Shown: one piece after another, positions 5,696 to 14,473 of the stretch
How the letters are laid out: the number at the start of each line of letters is the position of its first letter
Numbering within the stretch: position 1 is the first letter of the stretch
DNA from: Anaerolineae bacterium
Lineage (GTDB): Bacteria > Chloroflexota > Anaerolineae > B4-G1
Length of the DNA stretch: 19,775 nt
Direction: 5' to 3'
Assembly: GCA_030612585.1 (NCBI GenBank)
Contig: JAUWNP010000071.1
Span: 1-19,775 of the forward strand
Made by a program: the position numbers and the translations under genes
The notes under the pieces: model-generated
Told to the model about the DNA's origin: nothing
Seen by the model: only the letters and a program-made list of their open reading frames with translations
Database searches by the model: none

Positions 5696-7672
5696 ATGAC
5701 TACCAAGACACATATTCTCATCGTAGACGATGATCCCAATCTCAGGAAGACCCTCTCCGACATTCTCATGGCCAAGGGGTATGCACCCGTAACCGTTGCC
5801 ACAGGACAGGCGGCCCTGGATCGAGCCGAGGAGGAGACACCTGCTGCGGCCCTGATTGACCTCAGGCTAGAGGACATGTCCGGTCTGGAGGTGATGGGGG
5901 AGATCAAGAACCGCTGCCCTGGCACGGAGTGTATCCTGCTCACCGGGTACGCCTCACAGGCATCGGCCATCGAGGCGATCAACCTGGGGGCCTATTCCTA
6001 CGTGCAGAAGCCCTACGACGTGGAGCAATTGCTGGTGACGATTCGCAGGGCGATTGAGAAGCGGGAGGCCGCGGAGGCATTGCGGGAGAGTGAGGAGCGG
6101 TTCCGCACCGTGGCCGACTTTACCCACGACTGGGAGTACTGGATTGGCCCAGATGGAAACTACATCTACGTTTCGCCGTCGTGCGCACGTATCACTGGGC
6201 ATCGTGCCGATGAATTCCTTCAAGATCCCGGACTGCTGGAGAGGATCACCCATCCTGACGACCGCGCGCTGGTTGCCAAACACGGCCGCGAGGAATTGGG
6301 AAGCGACGAGGTATTGCCCATTGACTTCCGCATCGTCACCCGCAGCGGCGAGCAGCGCTGGATCGCCCACATCTGCCAACCGGTGTATGGCGCCGACGGA
6401 AGTTGGCTCGGCAGGCGGGGCAGCAACCGCGACATCACCGAGCGCAAACAGGCGGAGGAAGCGCTGCAACAGCGCAACCGGGGACTGGCGCTGCTCAATC
6501 GCGCCAGCCGGGCGCTCAGTTCCACGCTTGACCTAGACCACGTGCTCGTCACCATCCTGGAAGAGATACGCCGTCTGCTGGACGTGGTCGCCGCCTCGGT
6601 CTGGTTGATTGACCCGGAAACAGACGAACTGGTCTGTCAGCAGGCCACGGGCCCCCAAGGTGAGATCGTGCGCGGCTGGCGACTGGCGCCGGGAAAGGGG
6701 GTCGCCGGCTGGGTGGCTCGCAGTGGCGAGAGCCTGACCGTGTCAGACGCGCGGGCCGACGGGCGCCACTTCAAGGGTGTAGATCGGCAAACCGGACTGG
6801 AGATACGTTCCATCCTCAGCGTCCCGCTGTGGGTCAAGCAGAATACAATCGGCGTGATCCAGGTGGTGGATGTAGAGCCTGACCGCTTCAAGCCAACAGA
6901 CCTGACGTTGCTGGAGTTGCTGGCCGCCTCGGCCAGTACTGCCATTGACAACGCCCGGCTGGTCGAAGCACTGCGGCGGCACGCCGTCGAACTGCAAGCG
7001 CGCAACGAGGAACTGGACGCCTTTGCTCACACCGTGGCTCACGACCTCAAGAACCCTTTGGGCCTGGCCATCGGCTTTGCCGAGGTGTTGGAAGTGGATT
7101 ACGACACAATATCGGATGAGGAACTGCACCACTATTTGCGTACGGTTGCGCGCAACATGCGCAAGATGGGCAGTATTGTTGACGAGTTACTCCTGCTGGC
7201 ACAAGCGCGCAAGATGGAAGTGAAGATGGGACCGCTGGACACGGCGAGCATCGTGGCCGAAGCCCGGCAGCGCCTGGCCCCTATGATCGAGGAGTACCAG
7301 GGCGAGGTTATCTGGCCCGACACCTGGCCGGTGGCGCTGGGCTACGGCCCGTGGGTCGAAGAGGTATGGGTGAACTATCTCAGCAACGCCATCAAGTATG
7401 GCGGCCGGCCGCCGCGCGTGGAACTAGGGGCGACGGTGCAGGTGGACGGTATGGTCTGTTTCTGGGTGCGGGACAACGGCCGTGGTCTCACGCCGGAGGA
7501 GCAGGCCCGCTTGTTTATTCCCTTCACACATTTCGGCCAGGTTAGCGCCAAGGGGCACGGGCTGGGGCTATCCATCGTGCGGCGCATCGTGGAAAAACTC
7601 GGCGGATGGGTGGGGGTAGAAAGTGGAGCCGGCGGGAACAGCACCTTTTGGTTCACCTTGCCAGCATCATAG
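5696..7672 (+). CDS. Cytoplasmic hybrid kinase, REC-PAS-GAF-HisKA-HATPase
   Basis: Soluble kinase of 658 aa with an N-terminal receiver. REC is about 5-120, with D11/D12, phosphoacceptor D55, T83 and K105. PAS follows (about 128-250, ending RDITERKQAEE), then GAF (about 260-420, with GKGVAGWVA and ILSVPLW). HisKA has AHDLKNPLG (H449). HATPase has NAIKYGG, DNGRG and GLGLSIV. There are no membrane segments. The receiver first/kinase last order suggests that phosphorylation of REC by another kinase gates this one. This catalytic module differs clearly from those of the other three kinases, and it has no insert between RVELG and WVRDNG. The start has GAGG 6 nt upstream. The gene lies 72 nt after the two-receiver regulator and 55 nt before the next kinase. 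Confidence 0.9.
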   Translation: MTTKTHILIVDDDPNLRKTLSDILMAKGYAPVTVATGQAALDRAEEETPAAALIDLRLEDMSGLEVMGEIKNRCPGTECILLTGYASQASAIEAINLGAYSYVQKPYDVEQLLVTIRRAIEKREAAEALRESEERFRTVADFTHDWEYWIGPDGNYIYVSPSCARITGHRADEFLQDPGLLERITHPDDRALVAKHGREELGSDEVLPIDFRIVTRSGEQRWIAHICQPVYGADGSWLGRRGSNRDITERKQAEEALQQRNRGLALLNRASRALSSTLDLDHVLVTILEEIRRLLDVVAASVWLIDPETDELVCQQATGPQGEIVRGWRLAPGKGVAGWVARSGESLTVSDARADGRHFKGVDRQTGLEIRSILSVPLWVKQNTIGVIQVVDVEPDRFKPTDLTLLELLAASASTAIDNARLVEALRRHAVELQARNEELDAFAHTVAHDLKNPLGLAIGFAEVLEVDYDTISDEELHHYLRTVARNMRKMGSIVDELLLLAQARKMEVKMGPLDTASIVAEARQRLAPMIEEYQGEVIWPDTWPVALGYGPWVEEVWVNYLSNAIKYGGRPPRVELGATVQVDGMVCFWVRDNGRGLTPEEQARLFIPFTHFGQVSAKGHGLGLSIVRRIVEKLGGWVGVESGAGGNSTFWFTLPAS

Positions 7673-7727
7673 CCATTGACCGTTTCACGGTGAGGCTGTG
7701 CCCAAGCGGAAACAAGAGGAAGCAGCG

Positions 7728-10163
7728 ATGACAGACCAGGAGAAAACAAAAGAGCAACTCACAACCGAATTGGCGGAACTGCGCCAACGGATTGCTTTGG
7801 AAGCAGCGCAAACCGAGCGCAAGCGAGCGGAGCAAGCGATTCTCAACAGGAGAACATGGCTACCTGTAGCCGGCATGTTCGTTCTGCTTGGCTTTTTAGT
7901 GTGGCTGGATGAGGTCTTGGATCTCCCTCGCCTTCTGGGCGCGCCGCACACTCCCATTAACTGGCGTGAGGCGATCATCGAGACAGTCATGATCGCTGGC
8001 ATTGGTCTCCTCGCGGTGTTAAGGCTTATCCGCGACGTGACCGAGCGCAAGCAGGCGGAGAAGGCGCTGCGGGAGAACGAGGAGCGTTTCCGACAGGTAG
8101 CAGAAAATGCTCAGGAATGGATCTGGGAGGTAGACACCCATGGTTTATACACCTATGCAAGTCCAGTAGTGGAAAAGATACTCGGCTATAAACCCGAAGA
8201 ACTTGTTGGAGAAGAGTATTTCTACAACTTATTCCACGCTGAAGACCGGGAAGAACTCAAGAAGGCAGCGTTCGAAGTGTTCGCACAAAAGCAGTCTTTC
8301 CGCGAATTCATAAACCGGAACGTGCGCAAGGATGGCGAAACAGTCTGGCTCTCGACAAGCGGAGTTCCCATACTCGATGAGAAAGGAAATCTTCTCGGAT
8401 ACAGAGGCGCAGACGCAGACATCACCGAGCACCAGCAGGCGGAGGAGAGGATAGAGCACCTCAACCTCGTGCTGCGCGCCATCCGCAACGTCAACCAACT
8501 CATCACCAGGGAAAAGGACCGCGACCGTCTGCTGAAAGGTGCTTGCGACAATCTGATCGAAACGCGCGGTTATCATAACGCCTGGATTGCCCTGTTTGAT
8601 GAGACCGGAGGACTCGTGACAACCGCCGAGGCCGGGTTAGGCGGGGATTTCTTGCCCCTGGTCGGGCGGCTGGAGCGTGGCGAGTTGACTGACTGCGCTC
8701 AGAGGGCGCTATCGCAACCGGGCGTTGTGGTAACCGAAGACCCGCTCTCCACCTGCGCCGGCTGCCCCCTGGCGGTGAATTGCGGTGGCAGGGGGGCACT
8801 GACCGTCCGGTTGGAACACGAGGGCAAGGTATACGGCCTGTCGTCTGTCTCCATCCCCGCTGATTTCATCGCGCACAAGGAAGAGCAAGCCTTGTTCGAA
8901 GAGGTCGCCGGAGACATCGCTTTCGCCCTGCACAACATCGAACTGGAGGAGAAGCACAAGCGGGCGGAGCAGGCGCTGCGGGAGAGCGAGGAGAAATATC
9001 GAACCATCTATGACAATGCCCAGGTTGGGTTATACCGCACGATGTTCAGCGACGGCAAGGTGTTGATAGCCAACAAACGCATGGCCGAACTGTGGGGCTA
9101 TGAGAGTACGGAAGACTGCATCGCTCACTGTGTCGCCTCTGAGCATTATGCTGATCCAGGGACACGAGAGAAACTATTGGACATCATGCGTGAACATGGC
9201 AAGTTCACTAATTTTGAGGCCCGCATCACAAAGCGAGATGGTACTATCATTTGGCTACAGTACTCTGGCGCCTTATTCCCGGAAAAGGGCCATTTCGAGG
9301 GAGTGGCAACTGACATCACCGAGCGCAAACAGGCGGAAGAGGCGCTGAAGGAATACTCAGAGCGGCTGGAAGAGATAGTGGAAGAGCGCACCCAAGAACT
9401 GCGAGAAGCCCAAGAGCAACTGATCCGCCGGGAGAAACTGGTCATCCTCGGCCAACTGGCCGGCGGCGTGGGCCACGAACTGCGCAACCCCCTGGGCGTC
9501 ATCTCCAACGCCGTCTACTTCCTCCAGATGACGCTCCCCGAGACCGATGAGACCACCAGGGAGTACCTGGGCATCATCTCCTCAGAGGTCCGCGGTGCGG
9601 AAAAGATCGTCTCCGACCTCCTCGACTTCTCGCGCACCCGGCTGGCTGACAGGGAGGAGATAGCCGTCTCCGATCTGGTCTCGCAGGTGTTGGAGAGACG
9701 ACCTCCGCCCGAGGATGTGGAAGTCGTCACCCAGATACCCGCCGACCTGCCCCCGGTGTTCGTAGACCCCCGGCAGATAGGGCAGGTGCTGGGCAATCTG
9801 GTCACCAACGCGTATCAGGCCATGCCCGATGGCGGCCGCCTGACGATACACGTGTCGGAAGACGAGGGGATAGAGAGACGCGGGGACAAGGGGACAAGGA
9901 GACAAGGTGATAGTCTCCCTGTCTCCCCTTCTCCCTGTCTCCGTGTCTCAATAAGCGACACCGGCTGTGGCATCCCTGAAGAAAACATGAAGAAGATCTT
10001 CGAGCCACTGTTCACCACCAGGGCCAAGGGTATCGGGCTCGGTTTAGCAGTGTCAAAGAACCTGGTGGAGGCCAATGGAGGAAGCATTGAGATGGAGAGT
10101 GAGATGGGGAAGGGTAGCACCTTCACGGTGAAGTTGCCGAGCAGGGAAAAAGGAGCAGGGTAA
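7728..10163 (+). CDS. Membrane-associated PAS-GAF-PAS histidine kinase
   Basis: Sensor kinase, 811 aa from ATG 7728. I chose this ATG because AAGAGGA lies 7 nt upstream; the in-frame GTG at 7698 has GAGG only 2 nt away. A coiled coil (1-38) is followed by two membrane segments (about 44-64 and 82-101) with a short outside loop. Then come PAS (about 118-235), a GAF-type domain (about 240-410), PAS (about 425-540), HisKA with HELRNPLG (H583), and HATPase with NAYQAM, DTGCGIP (D744) and GIGLGLA. The GAF-type domain has three close cysteines, C343, C346 and C352 (CAGCPLAVNC), which might bind a metal or sense redox. Its catalytic half is very close to those of the kinases at 2300 and 10638 and carries the same 25-codon insert (about 716-741). 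Confidence 0.88.
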   Translation: MTDQEKTKEQLTTELAELRQRIALEAAQTERKRAEQAILNRRTWLPVAGMFVLLGFLVWLDEVLDLPRLLGAPHTPINWREAIIETVMIAGIGLLAVLRLIRDVTERKQAEKALRENEERFRQVAENAQEWIWEVDTHGLYTYASPVVEKILGYKPEELVGEEYFYNLFHAEDREELKKAAFEVFAQKQSFREFINRNVRKDGETVWLSTSGVPILDEKGNLLGYRGADADITEHQQAEERIEHLNLVLRAIRNVNQLITREKDRDRLLKGACDNLIETRGYHNAWIALFDETGGLVTTAEAGLGGDFLPLVGRLERGELTDCAQRALSQPGVVVTEDPLSTCAGCPLAVNCGGRGALTVRLEHEGKVYGLSSVSIPADFIAHKEEQALFEEVAGDIAFALHNIELEEKHKRAEQALRESEEKYRTIYDNAQVGLYRTMFSDGKVLIANKRMAELWGYESTEDCIAHCVASEHYADPGTREKLLDIMREHGKFTNFEARITKRDGTIIWLQYSGALFPEKGHFEGVATDITERKQAEEALKEYSERLEEIVEERTQELREAQEQLIRREKLVILGQLAGGVGHELRNPLGVISNAVYFLQMTLPETDETTREYLGIISSEVRGAEKIVSDLLDFSRTRLADREEIAVSDLVSQVLERRPPPEDVEVVTQIPADLPPVFVDPRQIGQVLGNLVTNAYQAMPDGGRLTIHVSEDEGIERRGDKGTRRQGDSLPVSPSPCLRVSISDTGCGIPEENMKKIFEPLFTTRAKGIGLGLAVSKNLVEANGGSIEMESEMGKGSTFTVKLPSREKGAG
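9875..9949 (+). repeat. 75-nt in-frame palindromic insert in kinase 2 ATPase domain
   Basis: Same position and length as 4345-4419. The left half is built of GGGGACAA/GGAGACAA-like units. The right half is its approximate inverse (TCTCCCTGTCTCC and CCGTGTCTC). Pairing is less perfect than in kinase 1. The encoded stretch runs from IERRGDKGTRRQGD to SPCLRVSIS. Confidence 0.75.
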
Positions 10164-10192
10164 CAAACACGAGAAAGATGGAGGAAAGAAAA

Positions 10193-10633
10193 TTGAAGGG
10201 CACCAAAGCCAAAATGGTCTGGGCAATCCTACTGCTCGCCCTGTTGAGCGGCTGTGGCGAACCGCCGTCACCTACCGGGCAGCGGGTGCTAAACGTGGGG
10301 ATGATTCTGGCCAGAGGAGGCCTGGGCGACCGGTCGTTTAATGACTCGGCCTACGAGGGCCTGCAGGAAGCCCAAAGACAGTTCGGGATTCATTTTGAGA
10401 CGGCTGACTTTACCTCCGACGAGGTCAACCTGGAAGCACTGCGTAACTATGCCCGGCAGGAGTACGATCTGATCATTGGGGTAGGCTTCGAGAATGAACC
10501 CTTCATCGAAACAGTGGCCGCGGAATTCCCCGATCTCAACTTCGCCATCATTGACACGGTGGCCGAAGGAGACAACATCGCCTCCATTGTCTATCGCGAA
10601 CAGGAAGGGGATTTCCTGGGAAGTGCCAGGTGA
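10193..10633 (+). CDS. Truncated BMP-family (PnrA/Med-like) substrate-binding lipoprotein
   Basis: The product begins with a lipoprotein signal ending in LLSGC (C21 from TTG 10193). It then matches the first lobe of BMP-family binding proteins, which bind nucleosides or similar ligands outside the membrane: LNVGMILARGGLGDRSFNDSAYEGL, DLIIGVGF, and IASIVYREQEGDFL. Family members are usually about 330 aa. This one stops after 146 aa, right after the EQEGDFL segment where the second lobe should begin. I chose TTG 10193 because GGAGG lies 8 nt upstream; ATG 10178, with a weak site, is the alternative. Its TGA is followed after 4 nt by the ATG of the dCache kinase, and the AGGTGAG around the stop can serve as that gene's ribosome site. 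It may be a remnant, or a half-protein that works with the kinase. Confidence 0.75.
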   Translation: MKGTKAKMVWAILLLALLSGCGEPPSPTGQRVLNVGMILARGGLGDRSFNDSAYEGLQEAQRQFGIHFETADFTSDEVNLEALRNYARQEYDLIIGVGFENEPFIETVAAEFPDLNFAIIDTVAEGDNIASIVYREQEGDFLGSAR

Positions 10634-10637
10634 GTAA

Positions 10638-13250
10638 ATGGTTCTAATCCATCGGCTCAGAAATTGGTGGGGCAAAAGCCTGCGCCGCAGACTACTGATC
10701 GCAAGCGTCATCACGCTGCTGCTCTCCCTGGTCCTACTGGGCTATCTGTCGTTCCGCACCGGGCAAGCAGGCGTGCGACGTGAGGTGAACCAGCGTAACC
10801 ACCAACTGGCCCGGTACGTTGCCAGAGATATCAATGCCCAGTTCGACAATATCTGGGGCAACGTGCGCCTGTTCACGTATCAACTAGAAGAATCCGCCGA
10901 GATGCCGGCTCTCCAGGCGCGCGCGATGCTGGAACTGCGGCGCGCCTCTCCCCTCACCTACCGTGCTCTATATCTGTTCGACGGCGAGTACCATCTCCTG
11001 GTGCACCTGGCCGATCCCCTGGAGGATTTGCTGATTATTCGAGACGTCGAGGAAATCATCAGCCGTCCCCCGATCTCGCTGACGGATGAAATATCAACAG
11101 CCTACGAAGCAGCAAGAGGCGGAGATCTATTCTTATCCGCCACCTACATTGTGGGAGCCGAACAGGTTCCTATCGTCTATATGGGCGCGCCCATCGCGGT
11201 AGAGCAAGGACGGGCGAGTCAGATCGTCGTGGCCGAAATAGACCTACGCGACATCTGGCGCCGGATAGACGCAATCAGCATTGGGCAAACGGGACGGGCT
11301 TTCATCGTTTCGCGGGAGGGCACAATCATTGCCCACCCAGACCGGGCCTACATTGGACGACCGCTCGCGCCAGAGTTGAGGCCGGTTCTCGCCGGCCACG
11401 AGGGACAGGCAGAATACACCGATCCCGTCAGTGGCGTACGTCTGCTGGCCTCATACAGTCCCATGGAGGGGAAGTCGGGATGGTCCATTGTGATGGAGCA
11501 AGAGCGGGCCGAAGCGCTGGCCTCCGTTAACGTGATTGCCTTTGTCTCGCTAGGGGTCTTGCTGGTTGCCATCGGGATGGGGACGCTCGTCACCGTCATG
11601 ATTGCACGAAGTATCACCTATCCCATCCAGCACCTCGTGGAGGCTACCCGGGCGATTGCTCACACGGGCAACCTCAGTCAAGACATTGCGGTAGAGGGAC
11701 AGGATGAAGTGGGCCAACTGACCACCACGTTCAACCAGATGATAACCAGCCTGCGACGGGCGGAGGAAAAAGCGCGACGCCGCCTGGATCAACAGATTGC
11801 TGTCAATCAACTGGCTCTTGCGTTGGGGGAAACCCGAGACCTCAACAAAATTTACTATACCATCCACCAGCACATACAGGCGCTGGTGGATGCCTGGGGA
11901 TTTGTCGTCTCCTCTTACGATGACGAGACACAACTCATCCGGGCGGAGTACGCGACGTACGAGGGCGCGCCCGTAGACGTCACAGAGTTCCCTCCTATTC
12001 CCCTGGCCGAACCGGGGCAGGGCGCTCAAAGCCAGGTGATCCACATAGGTAGGCCGCTCTACACCCCTGATCACCGCAAGTCGAGGGAGAAAGGCAAGAC
12101 CGAGTACACGGTCGAGAAGAACGGCAGCATCAGCGCGGGACCACCGCCGGAGGAGGAGCGGGAAGGCTTTACCAACTCGGCGCTTTACGTACCGATGAGA
12201 ATCGGGGGCCAGACCACTGGCGTGATGCAATTGCAGAGTCCCCGGTTGGATGCATACACACAGGAGGATATTGATCTCCTTGCCGCTATGGCCAATGTGG
12301 CCGCCGTCGCAGTTCAAAACGCCAGACTGTACGGGGCAGTTCAGAGCGAACTGGCCGAGCGGGTGCGGGCGGAGGAGGCGCTGCAGGAATACTCGGAGCG
12401 GCTGGAGGAAATGGTAGAGCAACGCACCCAGGAGCTCCGAGATGCCCAGGAGCAACTGATCCGCAAGGAGCGTCTGGCCGTGTTGGGGCAACTGGCCGGC
12501 GGCGTGGCCCACGAACTGCGCAACCCCCTGGGCGTGATCTCCAACGCCATCTACTTCCTCCAGATGGTGCCCTCCGAGACCGACGAGACGACCAGGGAAT
12601 ACCTGGGCATCATCTCCTCGGAGGTCCGCGGTGCGGAGAAGATCATCTCAGGCATCCTGGACTTCTCGCGCACCCGGCTGCCGGAGAGGGAGGAGATAGC
12701 GGCATCCGATCTGGTTGCCCAGATGTTGGAGAGACGACCTCCGCCCGAGGATGTGGAAGTGATCACCGAGATACCCTCCGACCTGCCCCCCGTGTTCGTA
12801 GACCCCCGGCAGATCAGCCAGGTGCTGCTCAACCTGGTCACCAACGCCTACCAGGCCATGCCCGATGGCGGCCGCCTGATGATAAGCGTATCGGAAGACG
12901 AGGGGATAGGGAGACGCGGTGACACGGGGACAAGGAGACAAGGAGATAGTCCCCCTGTCTCCACTTCTCCCTGTCTCCGTGTCTCAATAAGCGACACCGG
13001 CTGCGGCATCCCCCAGGAGAACCTGGAGAAGGTCTTCGAGCCACTGTTCACCACCAAGGCCAAGGGCATCGGGCTGGGTTTAGCGGTGTCAAAGAACCTG
13101 GTCGAGGCCAACGGGGGCAGCGTTGAGGTGGAGAGTGAGGTGGGCAAGAGCAGCACGTTCACGGTGAAGTTGCCGCTGGCTAGGCCAGGGACTAGGGGCA
13201 AGGGGACAGGGAGCGGGGGAGCAAGGGAGATGGAGAACAGTGAGGCGTGA
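10638..13250 (+). CDS. Transmembrane dCache-HAMP-GAF histidine kinase
   Basis: Receptor kinase, 870 aa. TM1 is about 19-38. An extracellular dCache-type ligand domain spans about 40-295, with the characteristic GQTGRAFIVSREGTIIAHPD near 216-235. TM2 is about 297-320, HAMP about 318-372, and GAF about 383-565. A coiled coil precedes HisKA with AHELRNPLG (H625). HATPase has NAYQAM, DTGCGIP (D786) and GIGLGLA. A 25-residue palindrome-encoded insert lies at about 758-783. The C-terminal tail (ARPGTRGKGTGSGG and onward) is translated from a G-rich low-complexity tract. The corresponding tract after kinase 1 is noncoding, because a stop comes earlier there. It is probably translationally coupled to the truncated lipoprotein gene. 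It ends 2 nt from the stop of the opposing ruvA. Confidence 0.9.
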   Translation: MVLIHRLRNWWGKSLRRRLLIASVITLLLSLVLLGYLSFRTGQAGVRREVNQRNHQLARYVARDINAQFDNIWGNVRLFTYQLEESAEMPALQARAMLELRRASPLTYRALYLFDGEYHLLVHLADPLEDLLIIRDVEEIISRPPISLTDEISTAYEAARGGDLFLSATYIVGAEQVPIVYMGAPIAVEQGRASQIVVAEIDLRDIWRRIDAISIGQTGRAFIVSREGTIIAHPDRAYIGRPLAPELRPVLAGHEGQAEYTDPVSGVRLLASYSPMEGKSGWSIVMEQERAEALASVNVIAFVSLGVLLVAIGMGTLVTVMIARSITYPIQHLVEATRAIAHTGNLSQDIAVEGQDEVGQLTTTFNQMITSLRRAEEKARRRLDQQIAVNQLALALGETRDLNKIYYTIHQHIQALVDAWGFVVSSYDDETQLIRAEYATYEGAPVDVTEFPPIPLAEPGQGAQSQVIHIGRPLYTPDHRKSREKGKTEYTVEKNGSISAGPPPEEEREGFTNSALYVPMRIGGQTTGVMQLQSPRLDAYTQEDIDLLAAMANVAAVAVQNARLYGAVQSELAERVRAEEALQEYSERLEEMVEQRTQELRDAQEQLIRKERLAVLGQLAGGVAHELRNPLGVISNAIYFLQMVPSETDETTREYLGIISSEVRGAEKIISGILDFSRTRLPEREEIAASDLVAQMLERRPPPEDVEVITEIPSDLPPVFVDPRQISQVLLNLVTNAYQAMPDGGRLMISVSEDEGIGRRGDTGTRRQGDSPPVSTSPCLRVSISDTGCGIPQENLEKVFEPLFTTKAKGIGLGLAVSKNLVEANGGSVEVESEVGKSSTFTVKLPLARPGTRGKGTGSGGAREMENSEA
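12911..12985 (+). repeat. 75-nt in-frame palindromic insert in kinase 3 ATPase domain
   Basis: Same place and length as those in kinases 1 and 2. GAGACGCGGTGACACGGGG on the left is countered by CCCCCTGTCTCC and CTCCGTGTCTC on the right. It encodes IGRRGDTGTRRQGD to TSPCLRVSIS. Confidence 0.75.
13188..13227 (+). repeat. G-run array in the last codons of kinase 3
   Basis: Six runs of 3-5 G start at 13188, 13195, 13202, 13209, 13215 and 13225, with 3-5 nt loops. This meets the usual quadruplex pattern on the coding strand. The tract is homologous to 4643-4698 and lies about 25 nt before the kinase stop and the ruvA stop. Confidence 0.6.
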
Positions 13251-13252
13251 TG

Positions 13253-13834
13253 TCAGGGCCTGGCGAAGTAGGCCAACGCCTGGCGCACTCGCTCCTCCAC
13301 GGGCAAGTCCTCGTCTCGCGGCAGGCTCTGAAGCGCCGCCTGTGCCTCGACCAGACTGAAGCCCAGACCGGTCAGTGCGGCGATGACCTCGACGTCGGTA
13401 TCACCCAACAGAGGCGCTGCCGCCGCCCCGGCGGGGATGAGTTTGTCCTTCAGATGAAAGATGATCGCCCTGGCGGTCTTCGGCCCGATGCCCGGCACAC
13501 GAGATAACAAGCCCGGCTCTTCCTGTACCACGGCTTGGCGCAGTGCGTCCGGCGAAATAGTGCCCAGCAGCGCCAGCGCGACCTTCGGGCCGATCCCGGA
13601 GATGCTCAGCAGAAGTCTGAACAGCGCCAGTTCCTCCTCGGTGAGAAAGCCGTAGAGCGCCAGTTCGTTTTCGCGCACGTTCAGGTGGGTGAATAACTCC
13701 ACCGGTTGGCCCACGCCATCCAGTTGCGCCAACACGCCAGAGGGCACTTGCACCTGTAAGCCAATCCCTCCAGCGCGGACTACCACGTGACTCTCCCCGA
13801 TGCTCCACACCGTCCCGCTGAGCCTGGCGATCAT
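13253..13834 (-). CDS. ruvA: Holliday junction branch migration protein RuvA
   Basis: DNA-binding subunit that holds the four-way junction for the RuvB motor during recombinational repair. The 193-aa length is normal. It starts MIARLSGTV, as the family does, with the OB-fold domain in residues 1-63 (ending LALYGF). The two helix-hairpin-helix motifs are LLLSISGIGPKVALALL and LLSRVPGIGPKTARAII. The C-terminal domain III, which contacts RuvB, is present (about 148-193, TDVEVIAALTGLGFS). The ribosome site AGGAG lies about 10 nt upstream, near the end of ruvC. No ruvB is visible in the window. It is the last gene of the yebC-ruvC-ruvA unit and meets the kinase cluster tail to tail. Confidence 0.96.
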   Translation of the reverse strand: MIARLSGTVWSIGESHVVVRAGGIGLQVQVPSGVLAQLDGVGQPVELFTHLNVRENELALYGFLTEEELALFRLLLSISGIGPKVALALLGTISPDALRQAVVQEEPGLLSRVPGIGPKTARAIIFHLKDKLIPAGAAAAPLLGDTDVEVIAALTGLGFSLVEAQAALQSLPRDEDLPVEERVRQALAYFARP

Positions 13835-13853
13835 CTTGTATTCACTCCTGTAC

Positions 13854-14354
13854 TCACTCTTCAGAGAGCCCAGCCAGGCGGGCCGAGTGGAGGTGGCAGA
13901 TGGCGACTGCCAGCGCGTCGGCTGCGTCGTCAGGGCGCGGTACCTCCGCCAGTCCCAATAGCAGCCGCACCATCTCCTGCATCTGTGCCTTATCCGCGTT
14001 CCCGTACCCGGTCACCGCCTGCTTGACCGTCAGCGGCGTGTATTCGGCCACGGTGAGGCCCGCATCGGCCAGGGCCAGGAGCGTCACCCCACGCGCCTGG
14101 CCCACGCTCATCGCCGTGCGCACGTTTCTACTAAAAAAGAGTTCCTCCACCGCAGCCGCACATGGCTCCCACTCCTTCGCCAGCGCCTTCACCTCCCGGT
14201 AGATCAGTTGCAGGCGCACGGGGAGAGGCTGGCCGGCCGGCGTCCTGACCACTCCGAACGCCAGCGATTTCAGGTCGCCTTGCACCTCCTCCACCACACC
14301 GTAGCCCGTGATGGCGGTGCCAGGGTCAATGCCGAGTACGCGCATCATACTCAT
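13854..14354 (-). CDS. ruvC: Holliday junction resolvase RuvC
   Basis: Endonuclease that cuts Holliday junctions; RNase H-like fold. The 166-aa length is typical. Catalytic acidic residues are visible: D in LGIDPG, E in VEELFF, and the DD/D group in [10 protein letters not shown]. The start could be any of three Met codons in MSMMRVLG; the longest is given, since none has a clear ribosome site. It lies 19 nt upstream of ruvA on the same strand. A long inverted repeat separates it from yebC. Confidence 0.96.
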   Translation of the reverse strand: MSMMRVLGIDPGTAITGYGVVEEVQGDLKSLAFGVVRTPAGQPLPVRLQLIYREVKALAKEWEPCAAAVEELFFSRNVRTAMSVGQARGVTLLALADAGLTVAEYTPLTVKQAVTGYGNADKAQMQEMVRLLLGLAEVPRPDDAADALAVAICHLHSARLAGLSEE

Positions 14355-14368
14355 TCAGGCCAGGGGAC

Positions 14369-14464
14369 CCCTTGCGAAGGTTGGACAGCGGACTTCAGGC
14401 CGAGAGCATCTCCGGCCACAGGGAATCATCCCGTCGCCAGGGCTACACGCAACCTTCGCAAGGG
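14369..14464. repeat. 15-bp perfect inverted repeat with inner hairpin between yebC and ruvC
   Basis: CCCTTGCGAAGGTTG (14369-14383) and its exact reverse complement CAACCTTCGCAAGGG (14450-14464) enclose 66 nt. Inside, GGCCGAGA-gca-TCTCCGGCC (14398-14417) makes a second hairpin with one bulged C. TCAGGCC occurs outside both arms (14355-14361 and 14474-14480). The second copy overlaps the yebC stop codon. It could be an old palindromic insertion or an mRNA-stabilising structure within the operon. Confidence 0.7.
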
Positions 14465-14473
14465 TAGCCAACG

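Noticed and set aside
7698..7727. GTG 7698 as start of kinase 2
   Set aside because: The only ribosome-site match is 2 nt away, while ATG 7728 has AAGAGGA at 7 nt.
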